Below are positions 34,091 to 43,100 of a stretch of 64,000 bases of DNA, piece after piece (positions within the stretch are counted from its first letter, which is position 1; each line of letters opens with the position of its first letter). The stretch covers positions 506,001-570,000 of the forward strand of contig JAPVLO010000622.1 in the NCBI GenBank assembly GCA_027257055.1, given 5' to 3'. The DNA is from Cephalopachus bancanus (Eukaryota; Chordata; Mammalia; Primates; Tarsiidae). Below the pieces are notes generated by a model. It was not told the origin of the DNA, ran no database searches, and saw only the letters and a list, made by a program, of their open reading frames with translations. The translations under genes and the position numbers were made by a program.

Positions 34091-37000
34091 GTCTGTCTCT
34101 CTGTGTCTGTCTCTGTCTCCCTCCTCTCTCCTGTCTCTGAGGGGTCTCTGTCTCTCCGTCCCTCTCTCTGTCTCTCCCTGTCTCTCCTGTCTCTGTCTCT
34201 CTGTCTCTGTCTCCCTCCACCCTACGGTCTCTGTCTCTCTCTCTCTCCTGCCTCTGTCTCTCTCCTCTCTCTTGTCTCTGCCTCTGCCTGTCTGTCTCTG
34301 CTTGTCTCTCTGTCTCTGTCTCCTCTCTCCTGTCTCTGCCTCTCCCTGTCTCTCTGTCTGTCTCTGTCTCTCTCCTCTCTCCTGTCTCTCTCTCCTGCCT
34401 CTGTCTCTCCCTCTCCCTGTGTCTCTCCTCTCTCTCTGTCTCTGTCTCTCTCTTCCTCTGTCTCTCTCTGCCGTCTCTGTCTCTCGCTGCCCCTCTCCTG
34501 TCTCTGTCTCTGTCCCTCTCTCCCGTCTCGGCCTCTCCCGGTCTCTGTCTCCCGTCGCTGCGTCTCGCCGTCTCGGCCGCCCCGCCCCGCGGTCTCTGAC
34601 GGCCCCGCCCCGCCCCTGTCGCCCCGCCCCCTGCCGCCCCGCCCCCGTGGCCCCGCCCCCGCGGCGCAGGCGGCTCCGGGGCGCTGGCGCGGGCCGTCGC
34701 AGCGCTGCACCCCGCCTGCCGCGTCACCGTGCTCGACGCCCCCGCCGTGGTCCGCGCCGCCCGCCGCCGCTTCCGGGTGCCCGGCCGCGGCCGCGTGGCC
34801 TTCCGCGCAGGTGGGTCGGGGCCGGGGGCGGGGCCTAGGACTGGGGGCGGGGCCGGGCGGGGCGTGGCCTTCCCACAGCGGGGGCGGGGCTGGGCGGGCG
34901 TGGCCTTCCCCCACTGCTGAGTCGGGCCGGGGGCGGGGCCGGGCGGGGCGTGGCCTTCCCACAGCTGAGTCAGGGCGGGGCGGGGCGTGGCCTTCCCCAC
35001 AGTTGAGGCGGAGGCGGGGGCGGGGCCGGGGCGGGGCGTGGCCTTCCGCACAGCTGAGGCGGGCGGGGCGGGGCGTGGCCTTCCCCACAGCTGAGTCGGG
35101 CCGGGGGCGGGGCCGGGCGGGGCGTTGCCTTCCCCACGGCTGAGTCGGGCCGGGAGCCGGGGCGGGGCGTGGCCTTCCCCACAGTTGAGGCGGGGCCGGG
35201 GGCGGGGGCGGGGCGTGGCCTTCCGCACAGCTGAGTCGGGGGCGGGGCGTGGCCTTCCCCACAGCTGAGTCGGGCCGGGGGCGGGGCCGGGGCGTGGCCT
35301 TCCCCACAGCTGAGACGGGGGCGGGGCCGGGTGGGGCGTGACCTTCCCCACAGCTGACTCGGGGCCGGGGGGGCCCGGGGCGGGGCGTGGCCTTCCCCAC
35401 AGCTGACTCGGGGCCGGGGGCCCGGGGCGGGGCGTGGCCTTCCCCACAGCTGAGGCGGTGCCGGGGGCGGGGCCGGGGCGGGGCGGGGCCTTCCCCACAG
35501 CTGACTCGGGGCCGGGGGCGGGGCGTGGCCTTCCGCGCAGGTGGGGCGGGGCCGGGGGCGGGGGAGTTCCGGGGCGCCTTCATTCATTCTTTCATTCGCT
35601 CAGCCGTGCATCCGTGCGCTCGTCCCTTCCTTCCTCCCTTCCGCCTTCCGCCCAGGGGGTGTCGTTCATTCGTTCCTCCACCCGTTCATCCATTCATTCT
35701 CCCACCCATGCCTTCGTTCCCCAAGAAGACCCGCCCCCTCGCCGTGGTTTCCCGGAGTCGGGGTCCCCTGCGCGGCCCCGTCGGGTTTCCGCGTCCGGGG
35801 TCACGGGGTCGCGCCCGGGGCCCCGGCGGGTCTCGAACCCCCGCGCGGGCCCCCGGGCCGCAGGCGATTTCTTTAGGGACCCGCTGCCCGAGGCCGACCT
35901 GTACATCCTGGCCCGGGTGCTGCACGACTGGGACGACGACGCGTGCGTGCGCCTCCTCCGGAGGGTCCACCAGGCCTGCCCGCCAGGTGAGCGGGGGCGG
36001 GGCCGGGGCCGGGGTGGGGGATCGCTGCCGGGCGGGGGTTCGCGGCCCGCCGGGCCCACGGAGCCGGGCCCGTGTCTGCTAAAGGAAAAAGGAAAAGCTA
36101 GGGTCGTTGGAGGTCAGGGGTTCGAGGCCCGCCTGGCCCATGTAGCACGACCCCGTCTCTGCTAAAAAAATAAAATAAAACAAGGGTGGTTTGGGGTCAA
36201 GGGTTCGAGCCCCGCCGGGCCCATGTAGCCAGACCCCCAAGTCTACTAAAAAAAAAAGAGAAAACTCAGGAGAGTTTGAGGCCAGGCGTTCGATCCCCGC
36301 CGGGCCCACCTAGCCAGACCCCAACTCTAGTTAAAAAAAAGAAAGAAAGACAAATTAGGGTCGTTGGAGGTCAGGGGTTCGAGACCCGCCTGGCCCACAT
36401 AGCGAGACCCCGTCTCTACTAAAAAAAAAAAAAAAAAATTAAGGCCGTTTGGGGTCAGGGGTTCGAGACCCACCTGGAGCCTATAGCAAGACCCCATCTC
36501 TGCTAAAAAAAAATGGGGGTCGTTTGTGGTCAGGAGTTCGAGCCCCGCCGGGCCCATGTAGCCAGACCCCCAAGTCTACTAAAAAAAAAAAAGAGAAAAA
36601 TCAGGAGGGTCTGAGGCCAGGCGTTCGAGCCCCGCCGGGCCCACGCAGCCAGACCCCACTGTACTAAAAACAAAAAGAAATATCGGGAGAGCCTGAGGCC
36701 AGGCGTTCGCGCCCCGCCGGGCCCACGCAGCCAGACCCCACCTCGAGCGAAGCAGAAGGGAGAGACCAGGCCCCGCCGGGCCCGCGCAGCCCGACCCCGA
36801 CCCCGGCCCCGGCCCGCAGGCGGCGGCGTGCTGGTCATCGAGAGCCTGCTGGACGACGACGGGCGCGGCCCGCTGGCCACGCAGCTGCAGTCGCTGAACA
36901 TGCTGGTCCAGGCCGAGGGCCGCGAGCGCGCGCCCGGCCACTACCGTGCGCTGCTGGCCGCCGCCGGCTTCCGCGCCTTCCGGGTGGCGCGCGCCGGCGC

Positions 37001-37112
37001 CCTGCACGCCGCCATGCTGGCCCGCCGGGCCGGCCGGGCCCGCGCAGCGAGATCCCGCCGTCGTGATGAGCAGCATCCTCATCCTCATCAAAATAATAAT
37101 AATAATCACTAA
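23350..37112 (+). CDS. ASMT: ASMT, acetylserotonin O-methyltransferase (spliced, 8 coding exons)
   Basis: Joining eight exons (69+175+130+69+119+141+123+293 nt) gives 372 residues with every phase matching. The enzyme transfers methyl from SAM to N-acetylserotonin, the last step of melatonin synthesis, in the cytosol of pineal and retinal cells. Human ASMT is 345 aa. The N-terminal dimerisation half has [14 protein letters not shown]; the SAM fold has DLGGGSG at 185-191. Residues known to bind SAM or substrate in human fall at identical numbers: Tyr147, Trp164, Asp210, Gly235-Asp236-Phe237, Arg252, Asn302, Gln306. The catalytic His255 lies in RVLHDW. The frame therefore looks functional. The stop normally after residue 345 is missing, and 27 residues continue into SINE-like DNA before a TAA. 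Introns are GT-AG and packed with tandem repeats. Regulation by CREB and CRX is known for the pathway; candidate motif arrays flank the gene. Confidence 0.95.
23500..24965 (+). repeat. T-rich, A-poor region with tandem copies in ASMT intron 1
   Basis: About 1.4 kb dominated by TTTTATTT words on the sense strand. Phrases such as GTGTTTAATT, TGGCGTCATTT, TTTATGAATT, TTGATTTCTTG, CAAAATGTATTTCACTTTA and TTTATTTTAAGATTG recur about 385 bp apart (near 23600-23860 and 24000-24210) with a weaker third copy near 24370-24540. Confidence 0.75.
24970..25240 (-). mobile_element. Minus-strand Alu-type SINE pieces at the end of ASMT intron 1
   Basis: GTCGCCCCGGCGGGTCTCGA, then GCCTCAGCCTCCCC, then AGGTGGGGTCTTGCTATGTG and GGGCCTCGAACTCCCGG. 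The sequence 3' of about 25110 is GC-rich and leads to the exon 2 acceptor. Confidence 0.6.
25246..25420 (+). CDS. ASMT: ASMT coding exon 2
   Basis: Acceptor TGCCGTTGCCCCGAG|GTG, a GAG-type acceptor and somewhat weak at -3. Encodes [16 protein letters not shown] to ADVRGGT, colinear with human. Donor ACAG|GTGACC is at 25421, phase 1. Confidence 0.93.
25440..26345 (-). repeat. SINE-derived ~100-bp tandem array in ASMT intron 2 (~9 copies)
   Basis: Unit is GAGAGATGGGGTCTGGCTAC, GTGGGCCCGGCGGGTCTCGA, ACGCCTCGCTGGGACGACGG, ACGCCGCCACGCCTGGCTCG, then a T/A-rich run. Read on the minus strand it is an Alu left monomer with its A tail. Head-to-tail regularity and shared private changes (GCCTCGCTGGGACGACGG) mean amplification as a satellite, not repeated insertion. 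Confidence 0.88.
26461..26590 (+). CDS. ASMT: ASMT coding exon 3
   Basis: Acceptor TGCGTGTCCAG|CC. Encodes [12 protein letters not shown] to [10 protein letters not shown], colinear with human. Donor TGAG|GTGGGC is at 26591, leaving two bases of Arg. Confidence 0.93.
26690..33010 (+). repeat. 6.3-kb GGAT/GGTG-based minisatellite filling ASMT intron 3
   Basis: Words are GGTGGATGATTGACAGGTGG, GCGGGTGAGGGACGGATGGA and TGGATGATGGACGGGTGGG. From 26820 to about 29100 the periodicity is about 55 and 110 bp; 29100-30000 is irregular. From 30000 to about 32200 a higher-order unit of about 244 bp recurs nine times. The two very long minus-strand frames across it (His/Pro/Ser/Thr/Ile-rich) are low-complexity artefacts. 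Confidence 0.95.
33187..33255 (+). CDS. ASMT: ASMT coding exon 4
   Basis: Acceptor GTGTCCGCAG|G. Encodes [16 protein letters not shown] to AIY, ending at Tyr147. Donor ACAG|GTAGCG is at 33256. It keeps the human phases. Confidence 0.93.
33514..33632 (+). CDS. ASMT: ASMT coding exon 5
   Basis: Acceptor GGCGCCAG|G after a short 258-bp intron that contains a GTCGAC repeat at 33353-33372. Encodes [16 protein letters not shown] (Trp164) to CDLG. Donor GGCG|GTGAGC is at 33633. Confidence 0.92.
33640..34590. repeat. (TCTCTGTC)n array filling ASMT intron 5
   Basis: Complement of the GAGACAGA family. Sense-strand TCTCTGTCTCTCTGTC words run for about 900 bp, becoming C-richer (CTCTCCTGTCTC) after 34130. 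The exon 6 acceptor follows at 34669. Confidence 0.95.
34670..34810 (+). CDS. ASMT: ASMT coding exon 6
   Basis: Acceptor CGGCGCAG|GCGGC. Encodes the SAM-loop [14 protein letters not shown], Asp210 in VTVLDAP, and RVAFRA. Donor CGCAG|GTGGGT is at 34811. The last 15 bases plus the donor are copied in the downstream minisatellite. Confidence 0.93.
34820..35562 (+). repeat. ~48-bp minisatellite in ASMT intron 6 (~15 copies)
   Basis: Unit is GGGCGTGGCCTTCCCCACAG, CTGAGTCGGGCCGGGGGCGG, GGCCGGGGC. Each unit carries CCTTCCCCACAG, an acceptor-like string. The last unit (35522-35560) matches the end of exon 6 with its donor over nearly 40 bases. Confidence 0.92.
35864..35986 (+). CDS. ASMT: ASMT coding exon 7
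   Basis: Acceptor GGGCCGCAG|GCGAT. Encodes [26 protein letters not shown] (catalytic His255) and QACPPG. Strongly conserved with human. Donor CCAG|GTGAGC is at 35987. Confidence 0.95.
36060..36780 (+). repeat. SINE-monomer tandem array in ASMT intron 7 (~8 copies)
   Basis: Unit is GTCGTTGGAGGTCAGGGGTT, CGAGACCCGCCTGGCCCACA, TAGCGAGACCCCGTCTCTAC, then an A-rich tail, in units of about 80-110 bp. The core is an Alu left-arm 3' half with its B-box. Confidence 0.88.
36820..37112 (+). CDS. ASMT: ASMT last coding exon (exon 8) with SINE-derived C-terminal extension
   Basis: Acceptor GGCCCGCAG|GCGGC. Encodes [21 protein letters not shown] (Asn302, Gln306) and ends the conserved part with MLARR at residue 345. 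The human stop is absent. The frame runs on for 27 residues (Ala/Gly/Arg, then [12 protein letters not shown]) through GGGCCCGCGCAGCGAGATCC and an AAT tail to a TAA at 37110. A second copy of the same SINE end follows at 37137. Confidence 0.9.
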
Positions 37113-37840
37113 TGTGTGTTTTGCAACCGATGCTGACGGGCCCGCGTAGCGAGATCCCAGCTGTACCAAAATAATGTTAATAATAATAATAGTAATAATA
37201 ATAATAACGCGTGTTGGGGTGGTGTCTGTCGTCCCAGGAATTTGGGAGGCCGAGGCGGGAGGATTGAGGTCCGCAGTTCGAGGCCAGCCCGGGCACGTAG
37301 CAAGATCCCAGCTGTTCCAAAATATTAATAATAATAATATTATAATAATTATTATTATGAGCTACATGTTTCCGTGGTGCCTGTAGTTCCGGCTTCTCAG
37401 GAGGCCAAGATGGCAGGATCGCTGGAGGTCACGGGTTCGAGACCCGCCTGGCCCATGTAGCAAGACCCCATCTCTGCTAAAAAAAAAAAAAAAGAAAGAA
37501 AAATAGAAAAATTAGGGTCGTTGGAGGTCAGGGGTTCGAGACCCGCCTGGACCACGTAGCGAGATCCCATCTCCGCTAAAAAAATGAAAAAAGAAACATT
37601 AAGGTCGTTGGAGGTCAGGAGTTCGACACCGGCCGGAACCACGTAGTGAGATCCCATCTCTACTAAAAAAAAAAAAAAAAAAAATAAACGAAAGAAAAAG
37701 AAAAGAAAGAAAAATTAGGATTTGTTTGAGGTCAGGGGTTCGAGACCCGACTGGCCCACGTAGCGAGATCCCATCTCTACTACAAAAAAAAGAAAGGAAA
37801 AGAAACAGTAGGATTTGTTTGAGGTCAGGGGTTCGAGAAC
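37113..37840 (+). repeat. SINE-monomer tandem units 3' of ASMT
   Basis: Two AAT-tailed units (37137-37230, 37230-37370), then five A-tailed units of about 85-100 bp with GAGGTCAGGGGTTCGAGACC and ACGTAGCGAGATCCCATCTC. It is the same family as the intron 7 array. No convincing ASMT poly(A) signal was found; AATAAA at 37683 lies inside a SINE tail. Confidence 0.82.
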
Positions 37841-37854
37841 CGCCGGGCGCGGGC

Positions 37855-38335
37855 TGCCCGTTGCCATGGCGACGCGTCGCCGGGGAGGGGGCGGGGAAGC
37901 GGACGCGTTTCCGGGAGATCAGCGGACCCTTCCCGGGGGGCGCCTCGAGATGACGTACGCGACAACGGGCGGACCTGAGGCGGGAGGCGCCGCGAGATGA
38001 CGCCGGCGGCCGTCGCCATGGCGACGCGTGGACCTCTGGAGGGAGGCGCCGCGAGATGATGCCGGCGGCCGTTGCCAGGGCGACGCGAGGACACCCCCCC
38101 CCTTCCCGGGAGGCGCTTCGAGACGATGTGGGCGGCGCCCGTTGCCAGGGCGGCGGGCGGACCCGAGGCGCGAGGCGCCGGGAGATGACGCAGGCGCCCG
38201 TCGCCATGGCGACGCGCGGACCTCTGGAAGGAGGCGCCGCGAGATGATGCAGGCGCCCGTTGCCCTGGCGACGCGAGGACCGCCAGCGCCCGTTGCCTTG
38301 GCGACGCGCGGACCCCTGGAGGGAGCCCTGTAGGC
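37855..38335. promoter_or_regulatory. ~60-bp minisatellite with seven X-box (RFX)-like palindromes
   Basis: Units contain GTTGCCATGGCGAC or close variants at 37860, 38012, 38071, 38141, 38200, 38259 and 38292, each followed by GCG and by GGACCTCTGGAGGGAGGCGC, CGCGAGATGA. Consensus RFX sites are GTNRCC, 0-3 bases, RGYAAC. Most units here differ at the single CpG position (GGCGAC for GGCAAC). Regulatory function is inferred. Confidence 0.6.
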
Positions 38336-38568
38336 GCCTGGTGGGGACCCGGCCGGGCGGGAGGCGGAGGAGGAGGCCGAGAGTTCGAGACCCGCCTGGG
38401 CCCCCGTAGCAAGATTTCCCCGCCCCCACCCCAAATTTCTTCCAAATAAAATTAAGTTAAAACTAAAAACTGATCCCGGCGTGGTGGCGGTACCGTGTCC
38501 CTGACCTCTGGCCTGGCCCACACAGCCAGACCCCCAACTCCCACCCAGCTCTTAGATTCAGGGTGTGC

Positions 38569-38571
<3 letters not shown>

Positions 38572-38627
<56 letters not shown>
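38572..38627. repeat. (TG)n dinucleotide microsatellite
   Basis: About 28 TG dinucleotides without interruption, next to a diverged SINE fragment (38480-38530). Confidence 0.97.
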
Positions 38628-38629
<2 letters not shown>

Positions 38630-38849
38630 AGCTGACTAGCTGCTGCACCAGTCCCAGCCTTTTTTTAAAAAATTTTATTTTCTGGAGTTTTAGAATCAGG
38701 GGGTGCGTGTGCAAGGGGGCGGGCTATAAGGCCCAGCTCTGTTTTTTTTTTGTTTTTTTTTTTTTTTAATTTGCTTTTATTTGGTTTTTTCTGACCTCGG
38801 CCTCCCAAAGACGCGCGTCGGCGGGGGTGCGTCACCGCGCCTGATGGTT

Positions 38850-40370
38850 TGCGTGATTTCTGAGGTTGCGGGACGGGGTCTCAGGAGGTGGGGGCGGCTG
38901 GTGGGCATGGGGGTGGGGGAGACCGAAGGGGGCAAACCAAGATGGGGGGTCTTGGCGGAGCGGAGAGGGGAGGGACCGTGGGGGGAGCGAAATGGGGCGG
39001 GGCCGGGAGGGAGGAGGGTGTGGGCGGGGCCTTGGGGGGAGCGGGATGGGGCGGGGCTTGGAGGGGGGCCACGAAGGCGGGCCGTGAAGGGAGCTGGATG
39101 GAGGCGGGGCCGAGGAGGATGGAGGCGGGGCTTGAAGGGGGGAGCGGGATGGGGCGGGGCTTGGAGGGGGAGCCTCGAAGGCGGGGCCGTGGAGGGCGCT
39201 GGATGGGGCGGGGCCGAGGAGGGAGGAGGATGGGGGCGGGACCTAGGGGGGGAGCGGGATGGGGGCGGGCCTGGGATGGGAGTCGCCTGGGGGCGGGGCT
39301 TTGAGGGGGAGCGAGGTGGGGCGGGGCCGTGGGGGAGAGCAGGATGGGGGCGGGGCCATGGGATGAGCAAATGGGGTGGGGTCTTGGGGAGGGAGCCCCC
39401 TAGGGGCGGGGCCGTGGGCGGAGCCACATAAGGGTGTGGCTTTCATGGGGGCGGGGCCTTGGGGGGAGCGAGCTGAGGGCGGGGCCAGCGGCCCTGGAGG
39501 GGCGGGGTTGGGTGGGAGGACGTGGACGGGGGCGGGCGAGGCGGGAGATCAGGACGAGGGCGGGGCCTGGAGGGGGAGAGCCGCCTGGGGGCGGGGCCGT
39601 AGGCGGAAGCCACGTGAGGGTGTGGCTTTCATCGGGGAGGAGGCTGGGGGCGGGCCTTGCGGGGGAGCGGGCTGGGGGCGGAGCCAGCGGGCCCTGGAGG
39701 GACTGAATTGGGTGTGAGGACGTGGATGGGGCGGGGCGAGGCCGGAGATGGGGCGAGGGGGGGGCCTGGAGCAGGGAGCCCCTGGGGGTGGAGCCATGGG
39801 GGAGCCAGATCGGGCGGGGCTCTGAGGGGGGAGCAAAAAGGGGCGGGGCCGTGTGGGGAGCGTCCTGGGGGCGGGGCGATGGGTGGTCCAGGACGGAGGC
39901 GGGGCCTTGAGGGGTGAGCCGCCTGGGGGCGGGGCCGTGGACGGGAGCAGCATGGGGGCGTGGCTTTCACGGGGGAGCAAAATGGGGGGGGGCCCGTGGC
40001 GTTGGCAGCGGGCTGGGGGTGGGGCCGTGGGCGGGAGCCGGAGGGGGGCGGGGCCTTGGAGAGTGAGCTGGGTGGGGCGGGGCAGGGGGACCAGGCGTGG
40101 GGGGAGGTTGGGCGGGAGGACCGGGATGGGGGTGGGGCCAAAGGGGGGGATCAGGCCCGGGACGTGGCCTTGAGGAAGGCCCTGCCTGGGGGCGGGGCCA
40201 CGGGCGGGAGTCGCCCGGGGCGGGGCCTTGATGTGGGGAGCCAGATGGGGGCGGGGCGGCCGCGGAGAGCAGGCCTGGGGCGGGGCCTTGGGGAGGGAGC
40301 CGCCGGGGGCGGGGCCGGGGGCGGGGCTGACTGGGGCGTGGCTTTCCGGGGGGAGCCCGGTGGGGGCGGG
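38850..40370 (+). repeat. GC-rich short-unit minisatellite (GGGGCGGGGCC type)
   Basis: Irregular units of about 28-60 bp with GGAGCGGGATGGGGCGGGGC, CTTGGGGGG and GCCGTGGGGGGAGC. Longer blocks such as CCGTAGGCGGAAGCCACGTG, AGGGTGTGGCTTTCATCGGG recur near 39410 and 39600. SP1-like GC boxes are abundant. Confidence 0.9.
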
Positions 40371-40389
40371 AGGCGGTTTCCGGCGCAAT

Positions 40390-40413
40390 GCCCCCTGGCG
40401 GCCGGCAGGGGGC
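40390..40413. promoter_or_regulatory. Back-to-back CTCF-like cores
   Basis: GCCCCCTGGCGG is directly followed by CCGGCAGGGGGCGC. Each half matches the CTCF core CCASYAGRKGGC with one mismatch, in opposite orientations. It sits at the right edge of the GC-rich minisatellite. This is sequence similarity only. Confidence 0.4.
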
Positions 40414-40437
40414 GCGCGCGCCCGTGGCGCCTGAGGC

Positions 40438-40590
40438 TTCCCCACGTGACGTTGAACACCAGGCCGCGAAGTGACGTTGAACGTCTCCCAGCAAAGCGAC
40501 GTTGCACGTGAACGTGGGCAAAGTGACGTGGAACACCTCCGGGCACATTGACATTGAGCGCGAACGTCGGCGAAATGACATTGAACCTTT
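40438..40590 (+). repeat. ~30-bp repeat with GTGACGTTGAAC
   Basis: Five imperfect units of GTGACGTTGAACACC, GTGACGTTGAACGTCTCC, GCGACGTTGCACGTGAACGT, GTGACGTGGAACACC and TGACATTGA. TGACGT is a CRE half-site. Confidence 0.75.
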
Positions 40591-41345
40591 CACCGTATCC
40601 ACCTCTCCGTTCACCTGATGTATTTCTCTATCGATCATATCGATCGATCAGTCATCTATCCATCCATCTAGCGATCGATTATCGATCTGGCATTGTTTTT
40701 CCCGCAATCTCCATCTGTCAAGCATGGGGATCAGCCTGTCAATCATGCATCCGTCTGGCATATCGATCAATCATCTATCTCTCTCATTGATCTATTATCT
40801 GTCAATCACATCCATCGATCAATCATCTATCAATCGGCATCTCTACCCATCCATCCTATTTAACGTTTATTGATCCATCCGTATCTACCTATCCGTTCAC
40901 CCGCCCCTCCGGCCATCCCATGTCCGTCTGCCATCTATCACTACCTATCGATCAATCAGTCATATCTATCGATCGATCGATCATCCATTCACCCATGTGT
41001 GTATCTGGCTACATCCCCCCATCTACCCTCTATCGATCCGTCCATCCTTTATTTATCTGTCAATCATATCGGTCTGTCTCCCACCTAGGGCGATCTATCC
41101 TTTATCCATTTATCAATCAATATCGATCAATTGACCTGTCAACCCTGGATCCATCCGTCTGGGTATCGGGCGACGTCCACCCATGCGATCCATCGATCCA
41201 TCCGCCACGGATGCGCCTCTCACCGATCCGTCGCCGATCGATCACCGGGAAAGGCGATCAATACATCGAGGGAAGCCAGGCGATCGATCGGTGATCGATC
41301 GGTGATCGATCGGTGATTGATCGGTGATCGATCGGCGAGAGACGC
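40590..41345 (+). repeat. ATCT/ATCG/ATCC tetranucleotide region
   Basis: Diverged tetranucleotide repeat (TATCGATCGATC, CATCCATC, TATCTATC). At 41280-41335 a 14-bp unit GATCGATCGGTGAT is repeated about four times. No gene. Confidence 0.9.
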
Positions 41346-41690
41346 ATCCATCGATTCGCCCACCCGCCCGGCCGTTCCTTCATTCGTTCCTTCCTCCATT
41401 TGCCCACCCGCCCATCCGCCATCCATCCGTCCACCCATTCATTCATTCCTCCATTCATTAGTTCAGCCTCTCCGCCTCCCTCCGTCCACCCGCGCGGCCG
41501 CTCATTCGTTCATCCGTGGATTCGCCCACCCGCCCGTCCATTCCTTCATTCGTTCATCTTCAGGCCCCCATTCACCCACCCACCCAGCCGCCCGCCCACT
41601 CATTCATTCATTCCTCCATTCATTCACCCTCCCACCCACGCATCCATGTACCCGGCATCCACCCAGCCATTCATTCACTTTCCAGTCATG
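41345..41690 (+). repeat. CATT/CCAC/CCGC degenerate repeat
   Basis: Imperfect CATTCATTC, CCACCCGCCC words, the apparent progenitor of the adjacent 71-bp array. Confidence 0.88.
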
Positions 41691-43100
41691 CATTCATTCA
41701 TCCACTTATTTATGGGATTAACCATCCATCCACCCAGCCATTCATTCACTTTCCAGTCATGCATTCATTCATCCACTTATTTATGGGATTAACCATCCAT
41801 CCACCCAGCCATTCATTCACTTTCCAGTCATGCATTCATTCATCCACTTATTTATGGGATTAACCATCCATCCACCCAGCCATTCATTCACTTTCCAGTC
41901 ATGCATTCATTCATCCACTTATTTATGGGATTAACCATCCATCCACCCAGCCATTCATTCACTTTCCAGTCATGCATTCATTCATCCACTTATTTATGGG
42001 ATTAACCATCCATCCACCCAGCCATTCATTCACTTTCCAGTCATGCATTCATTCATCCACTTATTTATGGATTAACCATCCATCCACCCAGCCATTCATT
42101 CACTTTCCAGTCATGCATTCATTCATCCACTTATTTATGGGATTAACCATCCATCCACCCAGCCATTCATTCACTTTCCAGTCATGCATTCATTCATCCA
42201 CTTATTTATGGGATTAACCATCCATCCACCCAGCCATTCATTCACTTTCCAGTCATGCATTCATTCATCCACTTATTTATGGGATTAACCATCCATCCAC
42301 CCAGCCATTCATTCACTTTCCAGTCATGCATTCATTCATCCACTTATTTATGGGATTAACCATCCATCCACCCAGCCATTCATTCACTTTCCAGTCATGC
42401 ATTCATTCATCCACTTATTTATGGGATTAACCATCCATCCACCCAGCCATTCATTCACTTTCCAGTCATCCATTCATTCATCCACTTATTTATGGGATTA
42501 ACCATCCATCCACCCAGCCATTCATTCACTTTCCAGTCATGCATTCATTCATCCACTTATTTATGGGATTAACCATCCATCCACCCAGCCATTCATTCAC
42601 TTTCCAGTCATGCATTCATTCATCCACTTATTTATGGGATTAACCATCCATCCACCCAGCCATTCATTCACTTTCCAGTCATGCATTCATTCATCCACTT
42701 ATTTATGGGATTAACCATCCATCCACCCAGCCATTCATTCACTTTCCAGTCATGCATTCATTCATCCACTTATTTATGGGATTAACCATCCATCCACCCA
42801 GCCATTCATTCACTTTCCAGTCATCCATTCATTCATCCACTTATTTATGGGATTAACCATCCATCCACCCAGCCATTCATTCACTTTCCAGTCATGCATT
42901 CATTCATCCACTTATTTATGGGATTAACCATCCATCCACCCAGCCATTCATTCACTTTCCAGTCATGCATTCATTCATCCACTTATTTATGGGATTAACC
43001 ATCCATCCACCCAGCCATTCATTCACTTTCCAGTCATGCATTCATTCATCCACTTATTTATGGGATTAACCATCCATCCACCCAGCCATTCATTCATTTT
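41690..43100 (+). repeat. Highly homogeneous 71-bp satellite, 20 copies
   Basis: Unit is TTATTTATGGGATTAACCAT, CCATCCACCCAGCCATTCAT, TCACTTTCCAGTCATGCATT, CATTCATCCAC. The GGATTA motif recurs at 71-base steps from 41714 to 43062, 20 times. One unit (42069) lacks a G, and two carry CATCCATT for CATGCATT. Near identity points to recent expansion or frequent gene conversion. Each unit has a CRX/OTX-type TAATCC core on the minus strand. Confidence 0.97.

Noticed and set aside
37683..37688. AATAAA as the ASMT poly(A) signal
   Set aside because: It lies inside a SINE A-tail 570 bases after the stop with many similar A-rich tails around and no GT-rich element. It cannot be distinguished from background.
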